Shown: positions 23,391 through 35,934, counted from the stretch's first letter. The stretch is 64,000 bases of DNA from Sternotherus odoratus (GCA_032164245.1 JAVMKO010000002.1:88487340-88551339); one strand, 5' to 3'. The notes: generated from the letters alone by a model not told the origin. Numbers and translations: made by a program.

Positions 23391-23589
23391 AATGTGACCG
23401 TTCAGAAAGAGAAACACAAACACATGCTTAAAAATGTCTTCCACGCTTCTTAAAATGTACCATTCTTTCTAGCAACATTTTAAACTATAAATAATCAAAA
23501 GTGTCCGACCCCACAACCACGGAAATTAATGGCAAAATTCACCTTCACTTCAATGGGTTCAGGATTGGGCTCTGATTGGACATCTAAGG

Positions 23590-23796
23590 CAGAGGTTTTC
23601 AAACTGAGGGGTGTGAGCCCTCAGGGAGTCACAAGGTGGTTACATGGGGGGTCACAAGCTGTCCATGGGGTTGACAGCCCTGAGCCCCCATTAAATTAAG
23701 TAAATTAACCTCCCTTTTTAATTTATAATAGGAGGTTACACTTAGAGGTTTGCTGTGTGAAAGGGGTCACCAATACAAAAAGTCTGAAAACCACTG
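23590..23796. mobile_element. Non-autonomous hAT MITE, 207 bp
   Basis: Left end CAGAGGTTTTCAAACTGAG, right end the reverse complement of CAGTGGTTTTCAGACTTTT, so the inverted repeats share CAG-GGTTTTCA-ACT. The flanking 8-mers atctaagg (23582-23589) and acctaagg (23797-23804) match at 7 of 8 positions. The interior ('ggggtcacaagctg', 'aggaggttacacttagagg') has no frame. Classic short hAT derivative. Confidence 0.85.
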
Positions 23797-23804
23797 ACCT
23801 AAGG

Positions 23805-26800
23805 ATTGAGAAGTGAGCCTTCATTTCATGATGTGAAACACCCTGGAAAAATAAGGGATCCAATACAAATCTCTTATTTCAATTGGATTAAGCATTTTCC
23901 TGTGATAAATGCTCCGTGGCTCTGTGAAGGCTACTCTCATGCGGTGCCATGTTAAATAAGGTGTACTGGGGTCAGCTGTGTTTTCAGACCGGAAGGGGAA
24001 GTTTGAACCCAGAAAAAAAGCAGCAGCACAGAGTGAGAGGCGGTGAAGAGGTGCATGGCTGCTAATTGCTGGCTTAGTCTAGGAAGACATGAAGAAAGTG
24101 TAAGGAAGGGAGTAAAGCAGAGTTTTAGTTTTATAAAGTCCTCTGCACTACGCCTAAGCAAAGACAGGAGCTGTGAGTGAACAAAGCCAAAGTTAAAAGA
24201 AAGCAAGGATGCATGGTATAAAGCAACGTCTGTGCACTAGTTATTCCCTGCCACAGCCTGGTGAGTGGGATATGCCTGTTTGGAATTGTATGAAAGAACT
24301 CATCAACCCTTATTCCTTAGCAATAGTGGTTGTTGGCATATTGTAACTAGGAGTCCACCATCAACATTCCCACAATCTAAGTGACCCTTCATTCAATCCA
24401 TGGAGCTCAGTGGCATGAGTCGTGCTCTGTCCTGAACTAACACCTGAAAGACCTGTCTTTCATTGCAGAGCCCAGTCAATTTCCTCTGCTTTGCAGTGTG
24501 GCAGAGCCAATGCACCTGTCTCCTATAAGGGAGGAAGTGACTTATGTTGCTCAGTATTGAGCCTACACTGAGCTACTTAAGGAACTGTACTGATCAATTC
24601 TGAAGAGTCCTTTCCAAGAATCCTTCTTGGTCAACAGTGTTGTGATCCCAACCCTTAGACACTGATGTTTCAAGTGCACTCTGAAAGTGGTAATGTTTTT
24701 ACACAACTGTGATTATACTCCCAGTGTGTATTTACTGCTGTCATATCTGCTAGCTTCACCAAAGTGTACTGTACTGCTTTTACACCAGGTAGCATGTCAG
24801 AATCAACACTGCTAAAAGCGAATGAAGTGGATTCTGTTTCAATTTATGTATGAACAGACTTATTTCGTATATCCCAATCTGGTTTGCGCAGGTGCCATCA
24901 AAGGCAGAATTTGGTCTGCAGATCCTTTATCACTGATGACGATGAAGGTGAAGGAAAAAATTCAGCTTGATATCCATATTCGAAGGAGGGTTTGCAGGAG
25001 TAGATGTGAGTAATAATTTTTTTTTTTAAAAAAAAAAAGCTTTTAAACTGGTGATCTGTAAATCACTGAGAGACAATAAACATAGAAGCCCTATGCTGCT
25101 ATTTCTATTGCTACCTTTTTTGGAGCTATAGTGTGCTTTAAAAATGAAAGCATTTTATTTCTTCTTGTTTGCTGTGGACACAGTGAGGTACTGTTTCATG
25201 TGATGCTAATCAGAAGACTCCATCTAACATCAGTGCAAGTGGTAGCCTGAGTAGCTCTCTGAAAATACAGGTTGAGGTAGATACTTCTGGTTTGTTGTTC
25301 TCTGTACAGAATGCACCAGCATTATTTTAGCTAGTCAAATGCAAGTGTACACACAAGATGAGAAGACTGCAGTTCTTAGTCTAGAATATTAGTCAGATAT
25401 TTCATATGTTAACATTCATAATGGACGTACGTGTCTTTGTCTTTAAATATACTATCTAGGAATTCTGAATTTACAGCTATGATTTCTTCAGTACTAATAG
25501 CTAAAAGGAAAGGAATTGGGGAATTTTATAAATGTCTGTTAAACTGCGACGTGATTGCCTTAAAATAAAGATAACTCCTTGCTCATTTCCTCTGAATTTT
25601 AAATGCAGTTGCTGTATGGAACAAAATTAGTGAGTATATGTATGTTTATATAAATACTGCTGTCCTCTCCTAGGTGGAATCAGGACTGTTCAGATACATG
25701 GCTTTATACAATTAAGAGCAAACAAAGCATCTTCTTTACTCAAGTATATAAGAACATGTTTTTTGAAGGAAGTTCTAAATTCAGGCCTTTCTTACTCCAA
25801 GAAGTTTTTAAATTTTTTAAAATCCATCTAACGTATTTCAGGGAGGTATTATGTTAACGTATGCAATGTATAACATTAGTAGTAAATATGCTTTGCATGA
25901 CACTTGAAGTTTATAAACTAGTGCTCATGAGCAAAGAGGGCACATCAGTTATCGCTGCTACATAGTGGCCTGGTGAATGACCTAAAACCCTAACGTTTCC
26001 CCTTCCTCTTCCCCACACCCAGCATCATGAGATGTAGGAATAATAAACATGCCCTGTGCTGTCGTCTGACACACTGAAGCACTGAGATTACAATACAATC
26101 CTGCAGGATATAAATCTCACCAATGCCTTCGGGGGATAGAAAATGCAGAGAGGCCATTTCTCTCAGTGTAACTAATGTATCTGAATGGTTTGGATTGAAA
26201 GAAAAGACAGAGTCAGCCTGCCCTCAGATTTCATAGGTTTGGCACAAAAGCTCATTATTTGGTAGTCTCTCTGGTGGCTGTCGAGGGGAATATCAGAAAT
26301 TACAGAGCATTTTTTAAAGGAGCAGAGGACAACCCCAAGGTTCTGATCAACGTCTGTGTTCCTATGTAATAAACCCTTCTGATGTCTTTGCTTGTGTGTG
26401 TGAGACTACTGCTGAGCACCTGAGAGCTGCTCTATTTTCCTACAAAATCAAGGCACTCCCAGTATCTGAAACGGTACTTTGTAAAGCACTTTAGGTTATC
26501 TTGAGTATCAAAGGAGATCTATAAACCTCAATTCTAGTTTCTTCTTCTGTGTTTTTAAGTATACTTCAAAGAGCTGGTTGCATGTGTAAGCCTCTCATTT
26601 GTTTTACCAGATCACAATTGCTATTTTGAAAACTGCACTACTGTGTTTGAGTATTTTAGGTAACATGCTAATGAAACTCTGGGTGTCCCACTTTGCCTCC
26701 AGATCTGTGTACCTCATTCTGCCATGGCTATGGATGGCCTCAGGCCTATGCTACCTCTGTGGTTGCAAAGAGCCCCAGACATCCAGCTGCTTTGCACCAA

Positions 26801-29800
26801 ACAGCAAGTAATTCCAATAACCGATTTATTGACTGGCCACCCACACTTTCAGAGGCCTGGAGTCTCCTTCTCCCTGTTCATCTTCTCTGTTCCTTCCCTG
26901 TCTGTGGTCTGGCACTAGGATGCAGGCTGGCAAGGCACCAAGCCAGATTTCCTCCCTGCTTTGCTTGTTATGCTCCTTCCTGGCTTGCAAATGTGCTAGC
27001 AGCCTTTGCACGCACTCCCAGATGGGGAGTTGTCATGAAGATAGAGTTTAGTGGGTGGGGCCACCACAGGTAGGGAGGGAGATGGATAAAGTCCTGCCCA
27101 CCCTTCTCTGTAAAAAGCCCCAAATAAACCTAGTGTTGACCCTGACCATAGAAAGTAGCTTTCTAAAGTGCACCAGGATTTATGATGTTCACAATGTGCT
27201 TGTTTCCTTGCCAGTACTCTGAATGCTTTTCCAGCTCATTGCTGTTTCACAGCAGAATAGGAGTCTTGCTGTCAGAGGGCTAAACCCACTCATTTGTGCA
27301 CTGAAATCTTAGCTACCAGTTCTTTGCAAGTGGATGATTTGATTAGAATTGGATTAATACTAGATCGAACACTTTCCCTGGAGAAAAAACATTTTTTATG
27401 CTATCTGTTCTCTGAATAATCATTTGATGCAATTCTGGTGATAGTAAGTACTACCTAACAAATTAAACTAGAATTGGAAGAACTCCCAGCATCACATTTC
27501 TCTCTCCATGCTGTGATGAGGTATCAATCTCTGCTAAGAATAATTCCAGTACTAATAAGAACTGGGTGATGTTTTCCAAATTTTAATTTTTTTTATTAAA
27601 TTTGTCATCACCATTTCAAATATGGATATAAAACCCGTATGGTATTTTAACAACATTCTTTTTCTGTAGAGCTGTTCATTTTTCTTGTTGACATTTTGAC
27701 AGGAAAAAGGTTCTCATTTTTCCAAATAGGTCTATTACTAATATTATCAATTATATTGTTATTCCTACAGTGCCACAAATTTGCATGGATAAAAGGGAAT
27801 AGGCCTGATTTTTTTTTTTAATCTCAAACCTATGTGACGTCTCTGCTTTCAAAGTAGTAACTCATGAAATGATGCCAAAGTCAGGTCAGCATCTGGCCCA
27901 GTGTTCCTGCCTTGAAGAGCTTATAAGCAACGTGAAAATGACGTGATATGCCATGGCATCACATATGGAGAGGTGTTGTGGAAAGAGATAGCAAAGATTA
28001 CTGTAATAACAAGATCACTGCAGTAGCTGGATTCACCCTGGCTGAATGTTCCATTTGTTCTGACCCTCTCTGAGCCCCCTTGTGGATGGGAGGTTGTATC
28101 ACAGCTGACTTTCCACACAATGGACTTTTAGTTACTGGAGGCTCTGTGTGCTAAATTTACCAAACTGAACTCAGCATCAATAGTGTGTAAATCTAGGTCC
28201 TTAGGAGGCCTTGGATGCAGCCAAGACGTAAGCCTCTCAAGAACACGGGGCAGAGGAGAGAAGATGCCATATGAGACACAATAATAATGTTTTTAAAGAT
28301 TTGAGATTTATTGAATGTATTTAGCACCAATAATATTGAATATGATCTTATTCAGTATTTCATGACTTCCTAGATACTACTTTTTTTCCCCCTAGATACT
28401 ACTAGGTGTTCCTGTCAATAGCTAAACTCCTATAGACAGGGGATTGCATCCTACTATGAATCTTAATAATTCATTTCTTCTGTTGGTTCATGGAATCTTA
28501 ATCATTCATTTCTTCTATACTCCATGTTTGGACCCACATAATCTACTCTAGGGAGTTTCCTGCTCTAGGCGATCATCTATTAAATTCTGCCTTCATGGAC
28601 TAGATTTGCTCTACTGGCAGTAGTTCAATCCTGAATCATGAGTCTTTAACTCTCTAAAAGCCGTGTCCCATCTTGGATGATGCAACAGCTGCAGCTATTT
28701 CAGTTTCCAGTGAAATGATTTGGCACAGTTTTAAAAAAAGACACCAGTAAAATCCTGCCAGGGAAAATGTTCCCATATCTGCACTCCATTAATCCCTGAA
28801 GGGCCTTAATGTTTGGTGCAGAGCCCTATAACTTCCAGTCACAGCTAATAGGTGTGCTGAGGATTACAACCACACTTTCACTCCAATGCTTGGATGCAAA
28901 AGCAATAGGCAGGAGTCGTTCTTTGAGGAATGAGAAGAGGAGTGATCTGATATTATCCAAATCTGTATTCTCCAGACCATGGGGACCATTTTGACAATTT
29001 GTAAGAAAGCCCCTCGGCTCAGGTTATCCTGTCGCATTCTCTTCCAAAATTATTTCTAGCCTTAAACTCTACCGCACATGTGTCACACAGCTGGGATGCT
29101 TTACAACAGTACAGACTGATACAATTGGAAAGATTGCCTTGCAGATAGCTTTAATCCCATCTAAGATAATGAATAACCCAGCCAAGACAAAGGAAGAAAA
29201 AGAATATGAAGACATAAATCCCAAAACATGTGGTTGGTGTTTTTCACTTGCGCTGGTTTTTGTTTTTTAATTTAGGAAAAGATTTTTCCTTAACTTTTTA
29301 ATGTATATTTTTCTTCATGGGACACCAGTGCTGCTTGTCGAAAATTATGCCTGAAGCAGGTGTGTGTGTGTTTCAGAGTGTAGGCTTTCCTGCTGTTGGG
29401 GCTATTGGACTATGGTGGTCCCACCTGTGTACGCTTTTCATTGTGTTTCTGTATAGCAAAGAGAACTGTCCCAGAACTTAGAACAGGAGATGCTGCCATA
29501 CAGAGGAAGGTGTGTTTCAGAGCAAGGTTTGGGTTTCAAATGAGGAAAATGGAAAACCTAGTATTTCCTGCTTGGGTGCATGCACTGTGTATTGCCAAAT
29601 CGCTGCCTCTGAAGTTTTGATTTAACCCTTCCTCGCTATTGTGTGAGTATTGTCCATAAACATTACTGCAAACTAGAGAGGAGCCTATACTGCAGGGCTT
29701 GGATATGGAGCCAAACTTACCTAAAGTTTGGTAGGGGATGGGGAATGGATCTGGGGTTTTGGTCTGGCCTTCATTACAGACAGGACTCAGTTCTTACATT

Positions 29801-31045
29801 TGGATCAGTATTCAAGTCTGCATTTCAACAAAGGAAAGCGGGTGTTGAGCATTGTCTCCAGTTTAAATAGAAAGGCGTCTGGTATTGTTTTCCTCTTCAG
29901 CTATGTACTACTAGTATTAATTAACAGGATAAGTTTGGAGTGCTGCTAATAGACTCTCCATACAACGGCCTCTGCAGTAAAAACCCTCTATGCAAGCATC
30001 AGCAGTCCTTGAAGACAGAATATTAGCATGAATACCTGAAGACACTTTAGATTGCAGGCCTGGGATAAGTTGTCAGATCTGAGTAAATTGGAATCAAATA
30101 TGTCTAGAAGTCAGACTACCTAAAGATGGAATAATCAAAACCATCAAAGCCTGATGCATAATGGTTTGAGACAAGTGGTCCGGCAAATATTGTTCTAATA
30201 TCATCTTAACCGCAAGGGCTGCTCAGATGTGTTTCTCAAAGCGGTTGAAGTTAGCAAAGAGTACTTGTCATTAATCTTTTATAATGGCTTTTGGGAGCCA
30301 CAGTTCATTTAAACATTTTACATTTTTATTACTTATGTATGCGGGGCAGCAATTAAAGCTGTCGTGGTCACATAATGAAGACTAATGAAAGCAAGAGTAG
30401 GGCAGGTTTTCATTTTCTGTCAACCTGAATATCCATCTCCTTCCACAACAATATATATATATTTTTGCTTGAAAGACAGCTCCCTTGAAGCATCAAACTA
30501 AACACCCTCACAACTGTACAGGATGAACTATGAAGACTGAGTGGCTCCTTTCTTTGCTAGGAAGACGAATACCACTTGGTGATCACACAAGCACCCTAAA
30601 AGCCTTTTCTCAATGCGAGCAAAGCCAGAGTGCTATGATAACAGCATCTTGATGGTATGTTTTCTTGGCCACCATGAAGTAAGACTTTTGGAGGAAAGAC
30701 AGGGATTACTCATCCCACAGTTAGTCATCCTGCAATGCAGTTTTATACTTGAGAGTTCTGATCTCTATTTCAGAAATGCTATTCTGTTACCAAGTGCCCA
30801 ATTTTCATGTGTTTTTGCTTTCTCACATTATAATTAAGAAGGGCTAGGAGAAGCAAAAGAAGTTGACTGTTGCAGTTTTGGAGGCCCTGAAAAATGGGTC
30901 AAAGGGAACAAATACCATATCCACTCATGTGTGTCAGTACATTTATTATACTTAATTAGCCTCAGTACTAGTTTCACATTTCATCTTTTCCTCTACTTCA
31001 TCATTGTACATCAGTTTCCCCTCCTGTCTATTGGGGACTCATGAA
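23805..31045. other. Long stretch with few recognisable elements
   Basis: About 7 kb in which I recognise no complete transposon. It holds the candidate exon at 24892-25005, a T-run meeting an A-run at about 25015-25039 and short TG runs near 26393 and 29360. A few open frames near 26600-27070 and 29400-29950 overlap in several frames and show no motif. It may be intron of an unseen gene or intergenic DNA. Confidence 0.4.
24892..25005 (+). CDS. Candidate internal coding exon, gene unknown
   Basis: A 114-bp block is open in one frame and bounded by an AG ('gtttgcgcag') and a good donor (GTGAGTAA at 25006). Phases are symmetric (1-1): two bases finish a codon, 37 codons follow, and one base is left. 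Symmetric phase-1 exons are typical of extracellular modules. The peptide includes AIKGRIWSADPLSLMTMK followed by VKEKIQLDIHIRRRVCRSR: basic and beta-like, with a single cysteine. I cannot name the family. The upstream pyrimidine tract is only moderate, so chance is a real alternative. Confidence 0.3.
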
Positions 31046-31150
31046 TATGGGCTTGTTTATGCAGGGATTTATTCTGGAATAGCTGTTCCTGATTAGCTCC
31101 ATGTGTGGACATTCTTATTCAGGAATAAGAGCATTCACATCTCTACTGTA
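31046..31150. repeat. Possible MITE (TTCTGGAATA...TATTCAGGAATAAG)
   Basis: 'gggatttattctggaatagc', 'gctccatgtgtggacattct' and 'tattcaggaataagagcatt' match the interior words of a turtle MITE with ATTCTGGAATA/TATTCCGGAAT arms. The ends are not resolved. Confidence 0.4.
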
Positions 31151-31959
31151 AATCAGGCATAATTAGGCAGACCTGAAAAGCTCGGTGGAGCTTGAAACTG
31201 GGACTCTCCCTCACCAACATAAGTTGTTCCAGTAAAAGATATTCCCTCACCCACCTTGTCTCTTTAATCAGGAATAGGCAATCTGCTTTAAAATCACACC
31301 CTTCCTTATTCTGGATTCATTTTCATGTGTTGGCAATACACAAATCTAATACACAACCCTTGCAAAGTGCCTGTGTGTGTCACTGCTTCTCCTTGGAAGG
31401 CCCTAAACCCCTCTCTTCTGTTGGCTGTCTTTTTTCTGAAGTGTTTCTGTCATAGTGTGTATATATGAAGAATTCATTGTATTGAACTGGTTCGGCGTTC
31501 TAGTGCCAACGCACAGTGCTACTTTGGGATGTTCTATGTTTAGGGGTGTCTTCCCTCCCCATGCTTTGCAAGTGTATCATACACCAGTTAGGGTTTGGTA
31601 AACTTAACGAGCCAGTGCTTCCTGTCATTTAATAATGGACTCATCCCACACCTCTGGTAAACACTGGCTCCTGATGGAATTGTTTCCCACTCTCTGCGCC
31701 AGAGCAGAGCTCTCTCTGATGTGTGGGCCATAGAGGCAGGAGATCCTGGAGGTGTTACCAAATGTGCCCGTTATTTTGGGGTATGCTCATTTATTCGGGT
31801 TACTCTTCTGGGAGGGGGTGTAGTTCTGTAATTCTATTAATGTGCTGCTTATGTTACTTGTGTTCATATGGAGCTCTACTCCTTCCTTCTGCAAGTCCCC
31901 TCCCAGTGGAGCTATCCTGCTAGGTTCCCCGGGGCTGGGGTCCTCCAGCCCTAGAACTA

Positions 31960-33300
31960 GATGAACATGCCCCCCCCCCCCCACACTAATAGAGAAAGTC
32001 TGAGCGGACTTGGTCAATCGGCACTTTCCAGCTGATCCCCTTATGTGTCCCTGTGCTCAGTGAGCTGGGTTAAACAGCACTCTCAAGCTGATCCCCTTAT
32101 GTGCTCCTGGTCTCAATGGGCTGAGTTGAGCAGCACTCTCAGCTGCCCCCCCCCCTTATGTGCCCCAAGTTGAACACGTCCCTATCCCACTTTCACAGTG
32201 ACCAGCTCGATGAGCAAACCCCACAGTATCTTTGGGCACCACAGGGATCTTGTAGCTTAGGTAAAAGAAGCGTTGCTGAGGAGTAAATGGGGGAAGCTAC
32301 AGACACAAATGAGTAACATTCAGAGAGTGAGAGAGAAACAACCAACTTCACCATAAGGGTTATTTATTGAATAATAATAACCATACAAAGAGAGCCTAAA
32401 CCAGCATAGCATCCATTATTAAAGGGTAATTCCTGAGAGAGAGAGAGAGAGGGGGGATCTCACCACTCCTGCAGCATGAATTAGTCGGGGTTCCCAGGTG
32501 ATGGTAGCTGCTCAGGGTCCTGAAGGTAGGAGACTGGCAGAGCCCCCAGCATGATCAGTTAGGTGATGATGGATTCCCCGTGGAACTGGTGCAGAGTTTG
32601 GGTCTTAGCATCAGAACACTGACTTGGGCACAGGGAGGGGGGTTTATAGAGAAAATACAAAGGTTCAAGGGAGAACAAAGATTTGTTTAGGAGTAAACTG
32701 GGGATTCAAGGGTTTTCTTTAGGATAGACAATAGGAGCTGATCACTCTTGGCTATGGGAGGTGTTTTCTTCAGGGAGCTCACAATGTAACCAGGTTGCTT
32801 CAGTATTCTGGATATCAGTCAAAGATCTATTACTAGAATTGGTCTGATAATTGCTGAGCTGGGTGTGTACAGGCGTAGGTCCATTAGCATTTGGAGCAGG
32901 GATTCCCAGAATGCAGTGCATCCCTGCTTTTTAGGTCCCAGAGTTCAGTGCAGTTCTCTTTTCTTCATTCTTCATGCTAATTCCTGTCCATCTTTCATGC
33001 AGATGAGGCATGGGGAGTGGTCTCAGTTCTCCATTCCTTATGCTAATTGAGATGTCTTATTCTTGTCACCTTGTTAGGAGGGGTCCAGGTGTGTCTCCCA
33101 ACACCCTTCATTGTTCTCTGCAGACCTTTTCTCTGACCAGTTTTGGTTCAAACAGAGACTGGGCGGGGAGTGTCTTTCATGAGCCCTGGTTCCCAAAAAC
33201 ACAGAGCTGCCTGGTATCAGAGGGTTCTCCCATCCCCAAAGCGATACCCTGATTTGTAGTCTAATAACAAAATACAGGGGTAGCGAAACATCCTAATAGT
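31960..33300. other. Unclassified repeat-like region
   Basis: Begins with a 13-base C-run (about 31970-31982) and the 56-bp tandem array, then about 1.1 kb of sequence including (GA)n at about 32438-32452 and the phrase 'aaaacacagagctgcctggt' (33197). Its texture and phrases suggest an LTR-type or other dispersed repeat, but no paired LTRs, coding frame or termini are visible. Reported as unclassified. Confidence 0.3.
32013..32167. repeat. 56-bp tandem repeat, about 2.7 copies
   Basis: Units start at 32013, 32069 and 32125, each spaced exactly 56 bp, beginning with 'gtcaatcggcac', 'gttaaacagcac' and 'gttgagcagcac'. They share 'agctgatccccttatgtg' and 'ctcagtgagctg'-like ends. The third copy is truncated and carries a poly-C expansion. 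No coding meaning is apparent. Confidence 0.8.
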
Positions 33301-33417
33301 CTGAAATTTTGTACCAACGTCTCTTTGCTGGAGCAGTTCTGAGTCGAGAAGGCAATACGGATGTAGTAAGTGTTAATCATAAATATCAAGAGACCGAGTT
33401 TAATGGGACAAAGCCTT

Positions 33418-33457
33418 CAGCCCTTACTCAGGCAAAACTCCTGTTGAGTAAGGGCTG
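33418..33457. repeat. Perfect 13-bp inverted repeat at the R2 boundary
   Basis: CAGCCCTTACTCA at 33418-33430 and its exact reverse complement TGAGTAAGGGCTG at 33445-33457 flank a 14-bp loop containing GGCAAAACTCC. This is a shortened form of the CTCAGGCAAAACT palindromic MITE (compare 5126-5200). It ends within two bases of where the R2-like frame begins. Confidence 0.8.
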
Positions 33458-33458
33458 A

Positions 33459-33893
33459 TTAAGGGCTTTAGCCGTCCCACCGTCCCTGGGGAAGATCTCC
33501 GTCAACTCCGCCATCCCCGGAACAGACAGTCGACTGCGACCCGACATCGTCGTGACCAACGCAGAGACGAAGAAGGTCCTCATAGTGGACATCACGGTGC
33601 CATTTGAAAACCGGTCACCGGCCTTCCACGAGGCCCGAGCTCGGAAGGCGTTGAAGTACACCCCGCTGGCTGACACCCTGAGAGCGCAGGGCTATGAGGT
33701 GCAGCTCCACGCCCTGATCGTAGGAGCCCTGGGTGCATGGGACCCCTGCAATGAGCCGGTTCTGAGAGTGTGCGGCATCGGTCGGCGCTACGCCCGGCTC
33801 ATGAGACAGCTCATGGTGTCTGATACCATCAGGTGGTCCAGAGACATATACACGGAACACATCACGGGACATCGCCAGTACCAGGTCGAGTAG
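33459..33893 (+). pseudogene. R2-like ORF, C-terminal endonuclease domain (fragment)
   Basis: The frame is open from just after a TGA at 33456-33458 to the TAG at 33891-33893, without an internal stop or frameshift. It carries the restriction-like endonuclease signature of R2-clade elements: RPDIVV, then after 13 residues D in VLIVDITVPFE (the PD...D core), then EARARKALKY, GALGAWDP, IGRRYARLMR, SDTIRWSRDIY and the C-terminal GHRQY. In R2 this domain nicks the target DNA to prime reverse transcription. The reverse transcriptase and zinc-finger parts are absent, so the copy cannot move by itself. The intact frame suggests a young insertion. Other endonuclease-bearing clades (R4, NeSL, Hero) fit less well. 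Confidence 0.85.
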
Positions 33894-34235
33894 CAGAGAC
33901 CGCTGACCAGGGAAACAACTCACCCCCCCTTCCCTGACAAACAGAGGGGCACACCCACCCATGTACTTATTGCCTGCACCATCACTGACTCGGACCTTCA
34001 CTACACCCCATGGGTGGCGTACCCGAACACACCTATAGACTGATGCCTTAAAAAACTCCCACACCCCAATCTGGAGCTAAGCTGGATATGTGATATGCAT
34101 GTGCCTTGTAATACCTGTAGCTACTACCTACAATCGCCCATAACTCCAGCCTGACTCCAGATGTCCAATACCTTACCTCTCAATCTGTGTATGTTTTCAT
34201 GTTGAACATTAGCTTTAATAAAAATTTTATCCCAA
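33459..34235 (+). mobile_element. R2-clade non-LTR retrotransposon, 5'-truncated
   Basis: The 3' part of an element: about 145 codons of the ORF C terminus, then a 3'UTR of roughly 340 bp ending near the AATAAA-like 'tttaataaaaattttatccc' (34212-34231). The coding part is GC-rich and stands out from its AT-rich surroundings. R2 elements normally sit at one site in 28S rRNA genes; here neither flank resembles rDNA, and the left flank is a palindromic MITE remnant. 5' truncation is usual for target-primed reverse transcription. The 3' end and any target duplication are not resolved. Confidence 0.8.
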
Positions 34236-34239
34236 ATAT

Positions 34240-35934
34240 TTCAGCTGGTGCAACTCAACATTCTTCATTCATCTGCATATGGCAACTCCACTATTGCTTT
34301 GGCCATTTGACTTTTTTGGTTTTAGTATTTTTAGGTCAAGCCTAAGGCATGTGTCATCTGAATGTTGCTGCAAAAAAGCTCCACCCTGTCTAGCCTCCTT
34401 GCCAACATGCACTTTTTTAACCTCCCCAGTCTGTGGCCCACCATAATCTTCTCCTTCAAGGGTGAATTTGGGAACCACCCTTCCCTGTCCCCCCCATCTC
34501 TTCTCCCCTCCATTATGCTATACTCCTCATTGATACTGAGTTGCCAAATCATCTTCTTCTAAATGTATTTCATGAGCACAGAAATCTGCCTGAAAATCAG
34601 CAGAAGATCATTTATAGCTTTACCTAATTTGATATAAATAAAATTAACATCTTCCTGTTAGAGATACTTTGTGTCTTTAACACACCAGAATGAGATCGGA
34701 ATATAAGAAATGAAATCTGGCAAATGAAATTTAGAGCAAATCATGGGCCAAATTGATTTTACTCAAAACAATATTAAAACAGATGGGATAGTGCATTTCA
34801 TTTGGAAAAGCAGCAGCTGTGTCTGTGCAGTAACTACTGCACTTCTCCAAAGGGTGTTTTCCTACACGCACAGCCAAATGTAGCCAAATATAGCTTGGAG
34901 TATGAAGGTGAAAATTTCTGGGCCAAATTTTGCGATGGTGTAAGTTCATTCGAAATCCGATGTAAGTAGCAAAGCAGTGTAAACTGCACCAGGTATAGAA
35001 AATGAGTGTAACCTACATGTGGCGAATGTGGGGAACACATTTGTAGCAGGAAAGCAGCTAAACTAAAGCTATCACCCTGCTGCTCTAACTCACACTACAT
35101 CATTCCTAGCACTCCCTGGGATCAATTTGGTGCCCTGTTGCAAGCAGATGACAAGCACTGTGTTCCCTTGCCACAGAATACCAAATCCGTGTAAGTTATG
35201 CAGGTCACCATTAAAATGTCAAAATCTAAGTATAGGAAATAATTTCTCTCTCTCGGCTGTCTCTGTGCAGCAGCTGTAGGCACATGGTACTTTCAATTGC
35301 AACCACTGTACTGCACATATTTAGAGCCAAATTGGTACAAATTACCTTACTCTTTTGCTTTTACAACCATTTTCTGGCTCTGTTAGAGTCCTGTTTGTAT
35401 CTTTGGTGAAACTAGCCCATTATCTAAGGCCTTGAGGATATTCATATTTAAAGTAGCTTAAAAAACAACTTAGTAAACTCGAGCAAAAAAGCCTCTCTGG
35501 GAGCACTCTGCATTGGATTGGAACCATACACTTTAACTTGGTAAGGAATCCAGTCCTGGTGAAAGGTGCATTGGAAGCTAAGTTCTACATAGCCACTGAA
35601 CAACTGCACCTCAGGCAGTGACACTGCAAGATTCCTCCTGGTGCAGCCTTCATCAGCAGAGGGGACTTTGGGGGAGGAGGGGTTGTGTTTTATTCTTTAC
35701 TAGTCTAAAGACTCTGATCTGGCAAAGAGCTCTGTGCAAACTGACCCTGTGTCTCTGCAGAGCCCAAATGGAAACAATGGGGCTCTGGGTAGGTGCGGTG
35801 ATCAGCCCACATGGAGCTCATCAGAACAGTGCACCAGCAGGTATGATAATACAGATATAGGGTCATGCTTCGCTCTCCATGACAGAGGATAAATCCAGAG
35901 TAATACCTCTGAAGTGAATGCACCAATGTAACTG
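34240..35934. other. No gene recognised
   Basis: AT-rich DNA. Near 34920-35000 'gggccaaattttgcgatggt' + 'gtaagttcattcgaaatccg' looks like a decayed MITE half. Nothing else is recognised. Confidence 0.45.

Noticed and set aside
33615..34064. 149-codon minus-strand frame
   Set aside because: Antisense shadow of the R2-like coding region and its 3'UTR.
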